In this document: positions 1 to 9,914 of the stretch, in pieces
Layout of the letters: every line of letters begins with the position of its first letter
Numbering within the stretch: position 1 is the stretch's first letter
Origin: Nectonema munidae
Taxonomy: Eukaryota > Nematomorpha > Nectonematoida > Nectonematidae
DNA length: 64,000 nt
Reading direction: 5' to 3'
NCBI GenBank assembly: GCA_030549495.1
Contig: JAUIRK010000014.1
Span: forward strand, 1 to 64,000
Translations under genes and position numbers: made by a program
Notes under the pieces: generated by a model
What the model saw: the letters and a program-made list of their open reading frames with translations, nothing else
The model's database searches: none
What the model was told of the DNA's origin: nothing

Positions 1-169
1 AGACAAAATGTCGTATGAAAATAACGGGGCGAATTGTCAATGAACAAAATGTCTTATGAAATTAATGGGGCGAATTGTCCATGGGACGAAATGTCTTATG
101 AAAATAATGGGGCGAATTGTCCATGGAACGAACTGTCTTATGAAAATAATGTGGCGAAATGTCCGAGGA
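1..169. repeat. 42-bp minisatellite, four units
   Basis: Four head-to-tail units of 41-42 bp begin near 3, 44, 86 and 128. Each contains AATGTCTTATGAAAATAAT followed by GGGGCGAATTGTCCATGG with small changes. The array may extend to the left of the window. An apparent 64-codon frame through it is only the translation of the repeat. Similar GACAAAATGTC and GTGTCGAA motifs recur at 42.6 kb. Confidence 0.85.
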
Positions 170-711
170 TCAAACCAACATAAATCAAAGTATACGAGAA
201 AAGAAAATCATTGCGTTTTTTTGAATATTTGTCTACAAATAAAATTCTGACAGCTGTCATAAATAGATCAACTACATTTTTAACAACTGAAACATTTTGT
301 TTCGATATTATATAACAAATTTTCTTAAAAAAAGTGATTTGATTATGTACAGTATTACTTATAAAATTTAACAATCGAACATTATAAAAAATATATCTGC
401 TCAAATATTAAGAAAATAGAGTATTCTTGCTCTTAACTAAATAGATAATCAAAATATTCATTCCCAAATAACTTGAAAAAAATTTCTTGACTTGAAAAGA
501 TTAAAGTTTTCAAATGTAGCAAATTTAACTTTGTCATTCCTTTGATTTAATTGTGTCGATGTCACTCTTTGAACGCATCCCAGTGCAAGTATATAAATAC
601 TATATATGCTTTTCGATAAAAGATTAACTCTTAGCGCGAGTCTAACAATATTCATTGATATAAAATTGTAACGATTGAAAACTATTTTAATTTAACTCTA
701 AATGCAAATTA
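170..711. other. no gene seen
   Basis: AT-rich sequence. Short frames of 65-88 codons on the minus strand have no recognisable motif or composition and look like chance. No RNA gene or repeat end was seen. Confidence 0.5.
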
Positions 712-719
712 GACAGAAG

Positions 720-917
720 CAGTGGTGTAGCCAAAAAAAGTTGATAGAAGGGGCACAATTTAAAAACAAAAAAATTGCCCAACATTATTTATACTTTCTT
801 GATCCTTTCATTGGAGAAATTTTCAAAAACTGATATTTCATAAGATTCATGGGGGCACCATGCGGTACATAGGAGTGTGGGCACGGCCCCTTATGCCCCA
901 GCCTAGCTATGTCACTG
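720..917. mobile_element. hAT-type MITE, 198 bp
   Basis: The left end reads CAGTGGTGTAGCC and the right end, reverse-complemented, reads CAGTGACATAGCT. These are imperfect hAT-like terminal inverted repeats. The flanking 8-mers are GACAGAAG (712-719) and GATAGAAG (918-925), matching at 7 of 8, as expected for a hAT target-site duplication that has aged by one base. There is no coding capacity, and the right half is GC-rich (GGGGC motifs). This is a non-autonomous element that would depend on a hAT transposase in trans. Confidence 0.8.
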
Positions 918-925
918 GATAGAAG

Positions 926-1317
926 AGCTGAATGAGATAGGACAGCTTAACAAGAGAAGAGAGCTTGAGTGAATGATTGAGTTTTAGCAGAGAAAGCGGA
1001 AGAGAAAAACAGAGGAGAGAGAAAGAGAAATAGAATCACTGTGACAGAAGATGAGAAAATCTAGTGGATCATCAACATGTGTTTGCTCAAAAATACTATA
1101 AAGAGGAGACACTGTGATAAACATTGCTTACTTATTGTGTGCATATTGAAGCAATGGATTATTATTATATAGCTCTCACGCATCGTCTGTAAAATATGTT
1201 CGATAGGAAAAATGCGATCATCATACATGTTTTAAAAACAAGCAGCAACTTACTTATAGAAAATTATTTGGGGGGGGGGGGGGGGGGCGAAGGTCATTTT
1301 CGCCTCCCCTGAAAACA
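926..1317. other. purine-rich stretch and G-tract, no gene
   Basis: From about 920 to 1060 the + strand is strongly GA-rich (GAGAGAAAGAGAAAT-type sequence). A run of about 18 G lies near 1270-1287. No gene, RNA or clear element boundary was seen. Confidence 0.5.
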
Positions 1318-1375
1318 CATTGGGGGAGGGGGGGGGCTGTCGCCCCACCTCGCCCTCTTCGGATGTGCGCCCCTG
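1318..1375 (-). mobile_element. hAT-type terminal fragment
   Basis: Read on the minus strand, the sequence begins CAGGGGCGCACATCCGAAG and continues GC-rich. This is the style of a hAT terminus. The 8-mer before the CAG, once the neighbouring MITE is removed, is TTGTAAAT and belongs to a Merlin transposase relic. The other end of the element was not found. A related end, CAGGCGCGCACATCTGAAGG, occurs at 37293. Confidence 0.5.
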
Positions 1376-1381
1376 ATTTAC

Positions 1382-2081
1382 GGTTCACTGTAATTTCATC
1401 GTGGTAATTTCATCGCATAGTAAATTCATCGTGATTCAATACATCGTCGGTATTTTCATCGTGCAGTAATTACATCGTCATACTAATTTTATGCTTGACG
1501 CTCAATTTTTTTTTGTAAATATCCCTTTATAATTTTTTTAAGTTTATTACGAGCTTTTGTAAATGTTCTTAATATAACATAAAAAACTAATTCTTAATTA
1601 TAAGCTTTTCATATTATCAGGATATAATGACAAAATAAAACAATATTTCTTTCTGACTTAAATAGCCTTGAAATATGTTTAAATTTCTTAATATTTAAGG
1701 AAAGTTAAAAAAAAAATCTAATTTAATTTAAAAAAAGAATATATATATATTAATCTTTGTGTTTTTTTTAGTTTCATAAAAATTCCCTTAACCTATTTTA
1801 ACCTTCGACTTTTCAGTCATTATTTGGTATATTATATTTAAAAATAATCATTTGTTTTTTTAATAAAAAACTTTATTTTTAAGAAAAAAATACCAATTTA
1901 TATATGTAATAAATTATTCCTTATTTCAAAAAGATTATTGAGATAACTAATTTATAAAGTTTTTTTTAGTGATTTAATGTAATCACTATACGATGAAAAT
2001 ACCAACGATGTATTGCATCACGATGAATTTACTATACGATGAAATTTCCACGATGAATTTACGATGAAATTACCGGATACC
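1382..2081. mobile_element. 700-bp MITE with long inverted TTCATCGT arms
   Basis: The two ends are inverted copies of about 110 bp, both dominated by TTCATCGT/ACGATGAA words spaced about 12-20 bp. The outer 20 bases align end to end: GGTTCACTGTAATTTCATCG on the left and GGTATCCGGTAATTTCATCG on the right strand. A perfect 9-bp direct repeat CTGATTTAC flanks it (1373-1381 and 2082-2090); identity extends to 11 bp counting shared C residues. The centre is AT-rich and non-coding. An 8-9 bp target duplication and GG-starting ends would suit a Merlin- or hAT-mobilised MITE; the superfamily is not proven. Confidence 0.85.
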
Positions 2082-2700
2082 CTGATTTACAACTAAATGA
2101 TGATAATCATTAGTGGAAAACATATTTCTGTATGCACCCCAGTCATCACTTATTATTGAAGTTCCAGGCATTATGCTATTCTTTATTATTGGATAAAGTG
2201 TTGTTACTTTCCTGTCTGGGACAATAAACAAAATTTTCTTTTGTCTCTCTGCACATTCCTCCAAAAACCGAATGTTGAGGAAGTATACGTTCAACACGAT
2301 TATTTCTTTTGTTGAACAAATTTTAATCTATTTCTACAGTCATGTTGTGTCATCCAATGACTCTAGGATTAGCTAGAAGATGGGCACATATTTCTCTCAA
2401 ATAGTTGTTCCAATCAACTACTGATTGGTGTTTCATTTCTAATTCACGTTCACAAAATTTTATACTTGATATTTTGTCTGCCCAACAGTATATAAATAAT
2501 GCTGCTTTCCGAAAAGGTAAACAAGGATTTTCGAACCAATTATTTGTTCTTACTCCTCTTTCTTCTCTACATGAACGAAATTTACACTGCCATCTATTTT
2601 GTTTTCCAACTGAGAGTTTCATTATATGACCATTTCGGCATTTTCGTTCTTGATGAAGAATTCCTTTCGATTAGAAAAAAGAAATGCTTGAATTCTCATC
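2082..2700 (-). pseudogene. Merlin (IS1016/ISXO2-like) transposase relic
   Basis: Minus-strand fragments match the DDE transposase of Merlin elements. Near 2610-2660 is an N-terminal zinc-ribbon with KCRNGHIMKLS followed by RWQC and a second cysteine. Near 2440-2470 is the family signature IKFCERELEM and WNNYLREIC. Near 2320 is MTVEID, the first catalytic aspartate region. Near 2200-2100 come PDRKVTTLYPIIK and then ISDDWGAY, the second catalytic region. A stop follows the NPRVIG block and the frame shifts before the later block, so it is inactive. The C-terminal third is missing, cut off where a hAT end and the 700-bp MITE begin. Confidence 0.85.
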
Positions 2701-3044
2701 ATTACATATTTGACTTAATCGTAAAAAATTCATTCTAAAAAACGAATGCTAATAATCGTCTGCTAATGAAAATATAAATATTCTCTTCTTTCAATTTTAG
2801 AAAATATCGTCCGCTTTTTTAAAAAAATTTTAGAGTGGGAGAGGGGGGGGGGGAGATAACAGAAAAGTACCAATATTTGCCACACTGAAAATTTTGCTGA
2901 CTCTTCACTTTCATGTCTAGATTACTGCCTCTGATTAATTATAGCTCAAATTGGGATTATTATATCAAATGAACTGCAAATTAATATAAAAAAGAATTGA
3001 AATATTTCTTCTAAGACTTATCCTCAAAAAAAGGTAATATAGTA
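2701..3044. other. no gene seen
   Basis: AT-rich DNA with a G-tract near 2845. No exon of the downstream Arp2 gene could be recognised here. Confidence 0.5.
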
Positions 3045-3385
3045 GTTCCCGGAGGGGGACCTCGAGATTTCCCCGTTCCCCGCGGGAAAGGTTTTAACCC
3101 CGTTATCCAGGAATTGATAGAAAATTGGATCATCCATATTCTGCAAATAACATTATTTACAAAATCTTTATTTTTTTCGGTTCGGTTTCACAAAATTTTT
3201 CATGAAATCGGAATTTATTTCGTATCATACGGTCTCACTAATTGATGCGTCCCTATACTTTTCTATGGAAATCGCCATTTTTCCACTATTCAGAGCGTCG
3301 TCAAAAAATCGCGGTTCCTTTCAGCTTCTTTTCCTTTTCCTGATTCTTCTTTCTTCAAAATGGCCTCTCCTTTTCACTACTACTC
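3045..3385. repeat. dispersed repeat, copy 1 (upstream of Arp2 exon 2)
   Basis: The sequence closely matches 35015-35365 and 62246-62596. Shared landmarks are GGTTTTAACCCCGTTATC, GATGCGTCCCTRTACTTTTC, ATGGAAATCGCCATTTTTCC and TTCTTCAAAATGGCCTCTCC. The GC-rich left part holds CCCGTTCCCCGCGGG. The antisense frame that is open for 79 codons in the 35-kb copy carries a stop here, so it is probably not a maintained gene. It lies in the presumed first intron or promoter region of Arp2. Confidence 0.8.
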
Positions 3386-3582
3386 ACTCATATTAAATTA
3401 TATATAGTTATCCTACTCACTCATCTATTGCTTCAATCTTTTAATGCTGAATCTCTTTTCCTCCGATGGATAACGTATTTAAAATATTTTTTTGAAATAC
3501 TAATTTACTCTTGATTGTGGCCTTGATTATAATATCCTTTACCTGTATAAAAAGACTTATTATATTTTCATAAATTCTTTAG
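3386..3582. other. presumed end of Arp2 intron 1
   Basis: Pyrimidine- and AT-rich sequence ending in TTCTTTAG at 3582, the splice acceptor of the first recognisable Arp2 exon. No homologue of the short first exon (ending in CDNGTG in the family) was seen. Confidence 0.5.
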
Positions 3583-3702
3583 TTTGTTAAAGTTGGCGTT
3601 GCTGGACAAAACTTTCCTTCACATATCTTTCCTTCTCTTGTTGGCAGACCTATTATAAGATCTAAGAAAGTTAATACAATTGAAGGAGACATAGAAATCA
3701 AG
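3583..3702 (+). CDS. Arp2: Arp2 exon 2
   Basis: 40 codons in phase 0, starting [12 protein letters not shown] and ending GDIEIK, flanked by TTCTTTAG and GTATTT. The boundaries fall where animal Arp2 genes commonly have them (after CDNGTG and before DLMVGDE). Confidence 0.93.
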
Positions 3703-6700
3703 GTATTTACATCCGCTTTTAATCCAACTTTTAGATATGGTTTACTTTCAAATATTAGGATATTATGATAGGGGATGAAGCTAGTAAAGCACGACAATTC
3801 TTAGAAGTAAAGTATCCGATGGATAATGGAATCATTAAGAACTGGGAAGATATGGAACATCTCTGGAATTACACTTTTGGTCGAGATAAAATGAATATAG
3901 ATCCTAGCGTGACCAAAATTTTATTAACAGAGCCTCCTTTGAATCCGCTTGAAAATCGACAGAAGATGACTGAAGTGATTTTATATATTTGTTGCTCTCA
4001 TGCCATATTTATTCATTCTTCCTATCTAATTCTCGTCTAGATGATGTTTGAAAAGTATAATTTTGATGGAATATACATTTCAGTTCAAGCAGTTTTAGCG
4101 TTATATGCACAAGGTCTCTTCGTTATCCGTATCACTTTCTGACGTATTCAAATACCTTTTTTGATAGGCCTCTTCACCGGGATAGTGGTTGATTCTGGAG
4201 ATGGAGTCACGCACATCTGCCCAGTTTACAATGGCATGTCACTTCCTTACTTGACCAAACGTCTTGATATCGCTGGACGAGAGATTACTCGCTACTTGAT
4301 TAAGGTTCCTAATTTTATTGCATAATGAAGGCAAAGAGCACATAACCGTTGTCTTGCATTGCTTGTTTGTTACTTTTAGTTCTCTATGCCTAACAAATAA
4401 GCATATTTTACTAATTACCTGACTTTTTGCTACATTTTCTTTACAATGTTTGAGATATCTTATATTCCTTAGTTTTATTCCTGATGCTTTTCTTTGATAT
4501 TCAGTTAAAACCAGATATTCTGATATGGATTTCGGTACGAGTAGTCAGGAGTCGAGTCTTTGGAAGGAGTCAGAGTTGATAAAAAGCAACCCTTGAGTCA
4601 TAAATTTTTTTTTTATTTTAGGAATAAGTCTTTGCGTTTAAAAAACTGAGAGAAGCTATATGTTACATTACAACACTAAAGTTTTGTTACATTTTTTTAT
4701 TATTTAGATGTTAGCATTTATATTTGTCCTTTATTCTGTCTAATTTTCTTTTTTTTTAAATATAAGTTTATTGAACAAAAAAGAGAAAAGTCCATTTTGA
4801 TGCTGAAATTTCAAGAAATGTCTTTTGTTTTTCTATTTTTGTAAATCACTATACTAATGGCTTTTGTTCAAAAGAAGAAAGCACTTTTATAAAAAAGTTT
4901 CAAATCTCAAACAACATTACCTATGAAACTAATCATGATCATTAAAACGATTTTACTGAAAAATACGAGAAGACCAAGTTTCGCAATCTTTGTTGGTTTG
5001 AACTGCAAAAGGCAAATTTGATATCGTAAATTTTATTAATGGAGTTTTATTGTGGTTGTTATAGTTAATTTCTATGAATAAGCAAGTTCAAGTAAAGAAG
5101 TTAATTTGATTTTTAAGGTTTTTTTGTAATATTATCTCTATAAATTTTGAATCAGCTATATATGTAAAAACTCTATAAATTTTGAATCAGCCTGAATATG
5201 GCGATCTTACATATTTTTAAACTTTTAATGACTGAATCATGAAAAAATATTCGAAAGAATATATGGAGTTAGAGAAGATGGATAACTATTTTTTGAGAAC
5301 ATGAATCTAGATTTTTTTAATTCCTTTCAAAGTGGATTATCAAGTTAGCATTTTTATTAGATGGGTGTAACTACACAAATGAAAAATCTAAACTTTGAGC
5401 TTCAATGAAAAAACAAACAACTTTCAGAAGTTTGATTTTTTACTTCTTTTGTAAAAGCTTCAAACTTTAAATTATACTTATCTTTAAACTCTTCAGAATC
5501 GCATCAGGTATTTTGTAAGTTTCACTAAAAATCTAAGACGAAAGTCTTCCTCCCGTTATGCAGGATGATGAGTTTCTAACAGTATGAAAAATGAATTAAA
5601 GATATTCTTAAAGAATTCAAGGATATTTGATGGGGTTAATTGATTTACAATGCGATGGACTTTTGAAACAAAATTTTCAATCTGAATTTTTACATGAAAC
5701 AAGTTTGTGAACTTAACCGTATTTAAGGCTTATTTTGTATTGCTTTTGAAACCTTTTTTTTACCTTTATTTTTTGAAAAAATGGATAAAAAGTGTCGTAA
5801 ATGTCACTCAAAAACAGCACATATGAAAATAGCTTCATATAGGTGTAAATTATGCAATGAATCAATCAAATTTGATAGGACCTGTCAAAATTGGAATATA
5901 CTAATCATAACTTTTGTAAAATTTATGTAAAACAGGCATACACTACCCATTTCAAAAAATTACATGATTGTTTGATATGCCTTTTGAGTTTTGACAAAGA
6001 ATCCAGACCTAAAAAATTACAAGGTTCAAAAAATAACTGAAAATAATTTATTAGTTTCAAAGAAAATACAAAAAATGAATTACTAATGATAACATCAATT
6101 CGATCGACAAATTTTAAATAAGTTAAGATTTACAATTAAAACAATCAACACAGATACAAATGGAGTGTTCTGTACATCACGCTTTTCAACACTTTTGACA
6201 TTGCTGTTTAATTTTTTAACTTGTCTAGGCGTTTGTAATTATGCCGACAAATGGACTTTGTACATTTTTAACATCGCCTGACTGACCCTATTTTTTTCAA
6301 CAAATTCATACTTTGTGTCGACTGCATACTATCCGATGAGCCACAAGCGATATTTATTTTTGTTTCCAGTTACTTTTTAGCGGTGTTTGAAGTTCAGGAC
6401 AAGACATCTTCTGAACTTTTGAATTTGTACAGATCGGTTTCACTACTAAAACGTTTATTTTCATAAATTAATGGGCGCTTTTTTTCAACACTATTGCTGT
6501 CTTGCACGTTTTTCGAAAGCATGTCGCACTATGTCTAGGACACTACCAATACACGTATACATTTTCTACTTCTATTTCATTCAGAATAAGGTTATGTTCT
6601 CAAAAAGACATTTGAATAATATGCTATTCCGTGTTAACAACGGATAAATGAAGCGAGTAATCTTATTTTATATATTTGAAAAAAATGTATAGTTTTCATA

Positions 6701-9700
6701 ACATAATATTTTTCTGTTTTTTTAAATTGGCAAAATAAGTCTACCGATTTATAACTGTTCTAGAAGTAGAAACGTTGAAGGCGTAAATGAGAGTAGAATA
6801 GCTTGACACCTTACTTCTCTCCTAACTTTATAATTTTGATTTATTAATATTCTATCTCTTAAATGAAATGAAATAAGAATTTATCATCCTACATTTTTTG
6901 AAAGTGTAGTTTATGCTTATGCTTCAATTTAAAAATATTTACTTATTGAAATTTTGTAAGAAAATTTAAAACGGACCAAATTATTAGTTATTGTATTCTT
7001 TATACTCTTAGTTGTTATTACAAAAAGGCTACGCTTTCAATCACAGTGCAGACTTTGAAACGGTCAGAATGATGAAAGAAAACTTGTGCTATATCGGATA
7101 CGATTTAGAGTTGGAAAAGAGGCTTGCGATCGAAACTACTTGTCTCATTGAAAAATACAACGTATTGATTTTTACCAATTAACTCTATTGTTTCTAATCA
7201 GATATTCTTTGTTTAGTAGTGTGTGTTCAAAAAAAATTCTTAGTAAAAAATATATATTTTCGCAACTTCCTTATTTTACGTCTTTTTATTTTTTATATAC
7301 ATGATGTATTCACGATTTATATGTAGCGCATGTCTACTTTTTGAAAAGAGGGGAACCATGAATAAAAGATGAATTCTCAAAAAAACTAACTTATTCAATG
7401 CTCATTCTGTACCAAATTATGCCAACCTAAAAATTATTTAGATAAAAAGTTCCTTTTTGAGATGAGCTGTCACATTTATATCAATTTTTGACAGGTTTGA
7501 TTGATTTTCATAAAAAATGAATATCACCACTGAATTCAGCATATTTAAAAATGGGTATACATGGTTAAAAAACTTTATATAATTATTTAAATAAAAAGTT
7601 CTTTTTTGAGATGAGCTGTCAAATATAAATCAATTTTTTGACAGGTTTGATTGATTTTGATAAAAAAAATGGACATCACCACTGAATTCAGAATAGTTGA
7701 AATATATATGTAACATTTAAAATATTTATAAAAACTTATTAATATCTGAGAAAAAATAAGGGGGGGGGGGCACTTTACGCCCCCAGCAGTTGAGCGGACA
7801 AATTTTGCCCAGCACTAATAGGGTTAAGCTTTTAAGACATTATTCTTTTCGTTTAAAAAATTCAAATCCTTATTTACGTGTTCTGAATGGTCTGTTTAAG
7901 GTGGGCAACTGTCAAAATTAGTAAATAAAGTACTAATATTCAAGTGTAAAAGTTCTAAAGAGGTATTAGAGAGGTTAGGAGAGTTGAAGTCTTCCAACTC
8001 AATATAATTGGTAGAAACAACATACTCTTCAGTAAATTGATCAAAAATATCTGTATAAATTTCAAAACGACACTTATCAATAAATCGCATTTGTCAAAGA
8101 TCTGGGAATTGGAAAGACAATTTTTGCCATTCATGGTTTATTTGAAAAAACTGGATTAGAACTTCATCCAATTTATTTTTAATATTGATCAGGCGTTTTT
8201 CAATATCAACATCATATTTTATTTTACTAATAAGAAAGTTTAGGGAGGACCTGATATCTTTTTTGAAAACACAGCTTTTTAATTATTTCAACCGCCATTC
8301 TTTAAATATAAAATTAACGCTATGTGTAACTATAGATACGTAAAAACATTAAATAAGTAAGCTAATTAAAACAAGATAAATATAAAGAAAAAAGATAATC
8401 AGGGATTACAATGAAAAAGGGAAGCCCTCATTGGTTGGAGTTAAAAAAGAAAACTTGTCATTCATAAATTTGTACAGCATCCTAAGAATTTCAAGACGCC
8501 TCTTTGTGGCGCTATCACCCACGTTGTAAAAAGGACTGGTGTAAAGGTTTGTGTTAGTAAGTGAGGCCTGATCCATTAGTCCTTTCGTAGTTAATTGTGC
8601 TTAGAATTTATAAATATAAATCATCATTCTCTAGCCTAGAGTTAGACCGGTATCCGATAATGAGTTTAGCGATGCTGTTCAAATCAAAAAACATAAATGT
8701 CTGGATATATTGTACGTTTTTTCCTAACATTTTGATTATTGCATTCTTTTTTCTTTTCATGATTTTGGATGTATTTTTTTATTTAAATGATTTAATTCTT
8801 TAATCACACAAATATAAAAAGCAGCTTGGTTGCTATTATCTTTACTTTTATATTTTATTTAAACTAAATTGAGCAGCTAAAATCTCCTTGGAAGTTTTCC
8901 CTTTTGTGAATATCCTAAGCTCTGTCGGTAACAGAACAGAAATAATTCTAATATTTTATGCTGTTTAATTTTGTTTTTAAATATTATTTAAAATAATAAT
9001 AGGACTATTTAAAGGCTATCTATGTATATATTTAAGTTAGCAGATGGGCGAGTGATAAAGTTAGATAGAGAAAGATTCCAAGCCCCAGAATGTCTTTTTG
9101 ATCCTGGATTGATTGGACATGAAAATCAAGGCATCGCTAATTTACTCTTCTCAATAATCCAAGCTGCTCCCATGGATATGAGATGCGATTTTTACAAACA
9201 CATTGTTCTTTCTGGAGGAAGTACAATGTATCGTGGATTTCCTTCTCGTTTAGAAAAAGAAATCAAACTATTATACTTCAAAAATGTTCTCAAGGGTGAT
9301 AAATCCAAACTTGGAGTAAGTCATTTTTTATTGAAATTAAGAAGTATACAGAACAGATAAGACATAAAATTGTCTAGTTAGAGTGGGCACATTTTAGAAA
9401 ACCTGACGGGATATGAGTCGCAAACTCAAATTTAGGTAGGTTTAGGTCAGTTGCGGGTTTATTTTACAACTATAAGCTATTATTAATTTTCAAAAGATTC
9501 GTTTGCAAGAATGAAATGAGGTTTTGGAAAGGTGTTCACTAATCAGGTTTTATTGTTTATAATAGGGGGATATTGTGTGATGCGAAAAAAACTTGATATC
9601 GCTTAACCAAAAAGAAGGAAGTATTAGACATTGCGAGGCCTTCAGCTCACTTGAACATTTCTCTTGCTAAAAAAAATAAAATGCTTCAATATTTTAGAAG

Positions 9701-9862
9701 TTAAAAATTAAAATTGAAGATCCTCCTAGAAGAAAACACATGGTGTTCATTGGTGGTGCTGCATTGGGACACATCATGAGAGATGATGAACATTTTTGGA
9801 TTACTAGAAATGAATACGAAGAAAAAGGTTTGAAATGTCTTGAAAAATTGAAAATAGCTTAG
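3583..9862 (+). CDS. Arp2: Actin-related protein 2 (Arp2), exons 2-8
   Basis: Arp2 is a core subunit of the Arp2/3 complex. With Arp3 it forms the template for a new actin filament on the side of an existing one. Seven exons join in frame: 3583-3702, 3759-3974, 4041-4113, 4168-4304, 7012-7161, 9037-9315 and 9698-9862. All introns are GT-AG. Together they give 379 residues; adding the family's roughly 16-residue first exon gives about 395, close to the usual 394. Visible hallmarks are [21 protein letters not shown], the phosphate loop [47 protein letters not shown] and [12 protein letters not shown]. No stop or frame break is present. The protein is more diverged than one expects for Arp2 (for example VGVAGQ for the common CGYAGS and GAALGHIM for GAVLADIM). 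Exon 1 and the promoter were not found, so the 5' end is incomplete. Confidence 0.95.
3759..3974 (+). CDS. Arp2: Arp2 exon 3
   Basis: 72 codons from DIMIGDEAS to NRQKMTE, after acceptor AATATTAG and before donor GTGATT. It encodes actin-fold subdomain residues including HLWNYTFG and LLTEPPLNP. Confidence 0.95.
4041..4113 (+). CDS. Arp2: Arp2 exon 4
   Basis: 73 bases (24 codons plus one base) encoding [12 protein letters not shown] then [11 protein letters not shown]. The acceptor is CTCGTCTAG and the donor GTCTCT. The split glycine codon G|GC is completed by exon 5. Confidence 0.93.
4168..4304 (+). CDS. Arp2: Arp2 exon 5 (nucleotide-binding loop)
   Basis: 137 bases encoding [20 protein letters not shown] through TRYLIK. 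It contains the second phosphate-binding loop of the actin fold, DSGDG. The intron before it is only 54 bp; the intron after it is 2.7 kb. Confidence 0.95.
4305..7011 (+). other. Arp2 intron 5
   Basis: A 2.7-kb intron, AT-rich. It contains GAGTCGAGTCTTTGGAAGG near 4550, a local 33-bp-period duplication of CTCTATAAATTTTGAATCAGC (5138-5158 and 5171-5191), and the small zinc-ribbon-like frame at 5781. No other gene was seen. Confidence 0.75.
5781..5930 (+). CDS. 49-residue zinc-ribbon-like small ORF
   Basis: An ATG-started frame of 49 codons lies inside Arp2 intron 5. Its first half is [16 protein letters not shown] then YRCKLCN, with two CxxC pairs about 17 residues apart, the spacing of a zinc ribbon such as the one at the N terminus of Merlin/ISXO2 transposases. 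The second half is unremarkable. It could be the start of a decayed transposase or chance. No flanking transposase sequence was found. Confidence 0.3.
   Translation: MDKKCRKCHSKTAHMKIASYRCKLCNESIKFDRTCQNWNILIITFVKFM
7012..7161 (+). CDS. Arp2: Arp2 exon 6
   Basis: 50 codons from [15 protein letters not shown] to [10 protein letters not shown]. The acceptor is TACTCTTAG and the donor GTATTG. Confidence 0.95.
7430..7840. repeat. dispersed repeat with ~148-bp internal tandem unit (Arp2 intron copy)
   Basis: Two tandem units start near 7437 and 7585, each with TTTTTGAGATGAGCTGTCA then TTTTTGACAGGTTTGATTG and ATCACCACTGAATTCAG. The right end has a G10 tract and TTGAGCGGACAAATTTTGCC followed by CAGCACTAATAGGGTTA. 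The same order (tandem units, G-tract, GAGCGGACAAATTTTGCC) occurs at 35830-36200 and 63060-63430, so it is one repeat family. Confidence 0.75.
7896..8587 (-). other. coding-like fossil patches, unassigned
   Basis: Several minus-strand stretches within Arp2 intron 6 have amino-acid-like composition longer than expected by chance in such AT-rich DNA. One piece (7896-8090) is rich in acidic and aromatic residues. The general look is faintly like the capsid-protein region of an LTR retroelement (Bel/Pao type), but no diagnostic motif was seen and no terminal repeats were found. If real it is a broken fossil. It could equally be chance or another transposon. Confidence 0.25.
9037..9315 (+). CDS. 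Arp2: Arp2 exon 7
   Basis: 93 codons from [18 protein letters not shown] through KGDKSKLG. It contains the conserved [16 protein letters not shown] nucleotide-site segment. The donor is GTAAGT, and the frame runs a few codons into the intron before a stop. Confidence 0.95.
9698..9862 (+). CDS. Arp2: Arp2 exon 8 (terminal)
   Basis: 54 codons plus stop [20 protein letters not shown] to LEKLKIA, after acceptor AATATTTTAG. It matches the conserved C-terminal segment of Arp2, including [12 protein letters not shown]. Confidence 0.95.
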   Translation, partial: KLKIKIEDPPRRKHMVFIGGAALGHIMRDDEHFWITRNEYEEKGLKCLEKLKIA

Positions 9863-9908
9863 TTTTTCCTTTTATACATAAATATATATTTTTAAATTAT
9901 TTATTTAT

Positions 9909-9914
9909 AATAAA
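9909..9914 (+). terminator. Arp2 poly(A) signal
   Basis: AATAAA lies 47 bases after the Arp2 stop codon in an AT-rich 3' UTR. It is the first canonical hexamer downstream. Confidence 0.6.

Larger units (their letters stand above)
7162..9036 (+). other. Arp2 intron 6
   Basis: A 1.9-kb intron holding a dispersed repeat (7430-7840) and minus-strand coding-like patches (7896-8587). The remainder is AT-rich with nothing recognised. It ends ATATTTAAG before exon 7. Confidence 0.8.

Noticed and set aside
3460-3485. ATGGATAAC followed by GT as Arp2 exon 1
   Set aside because: It would give only three residues and lacks the conserved GRKVVVCDNGTG segment expected in exon 1.
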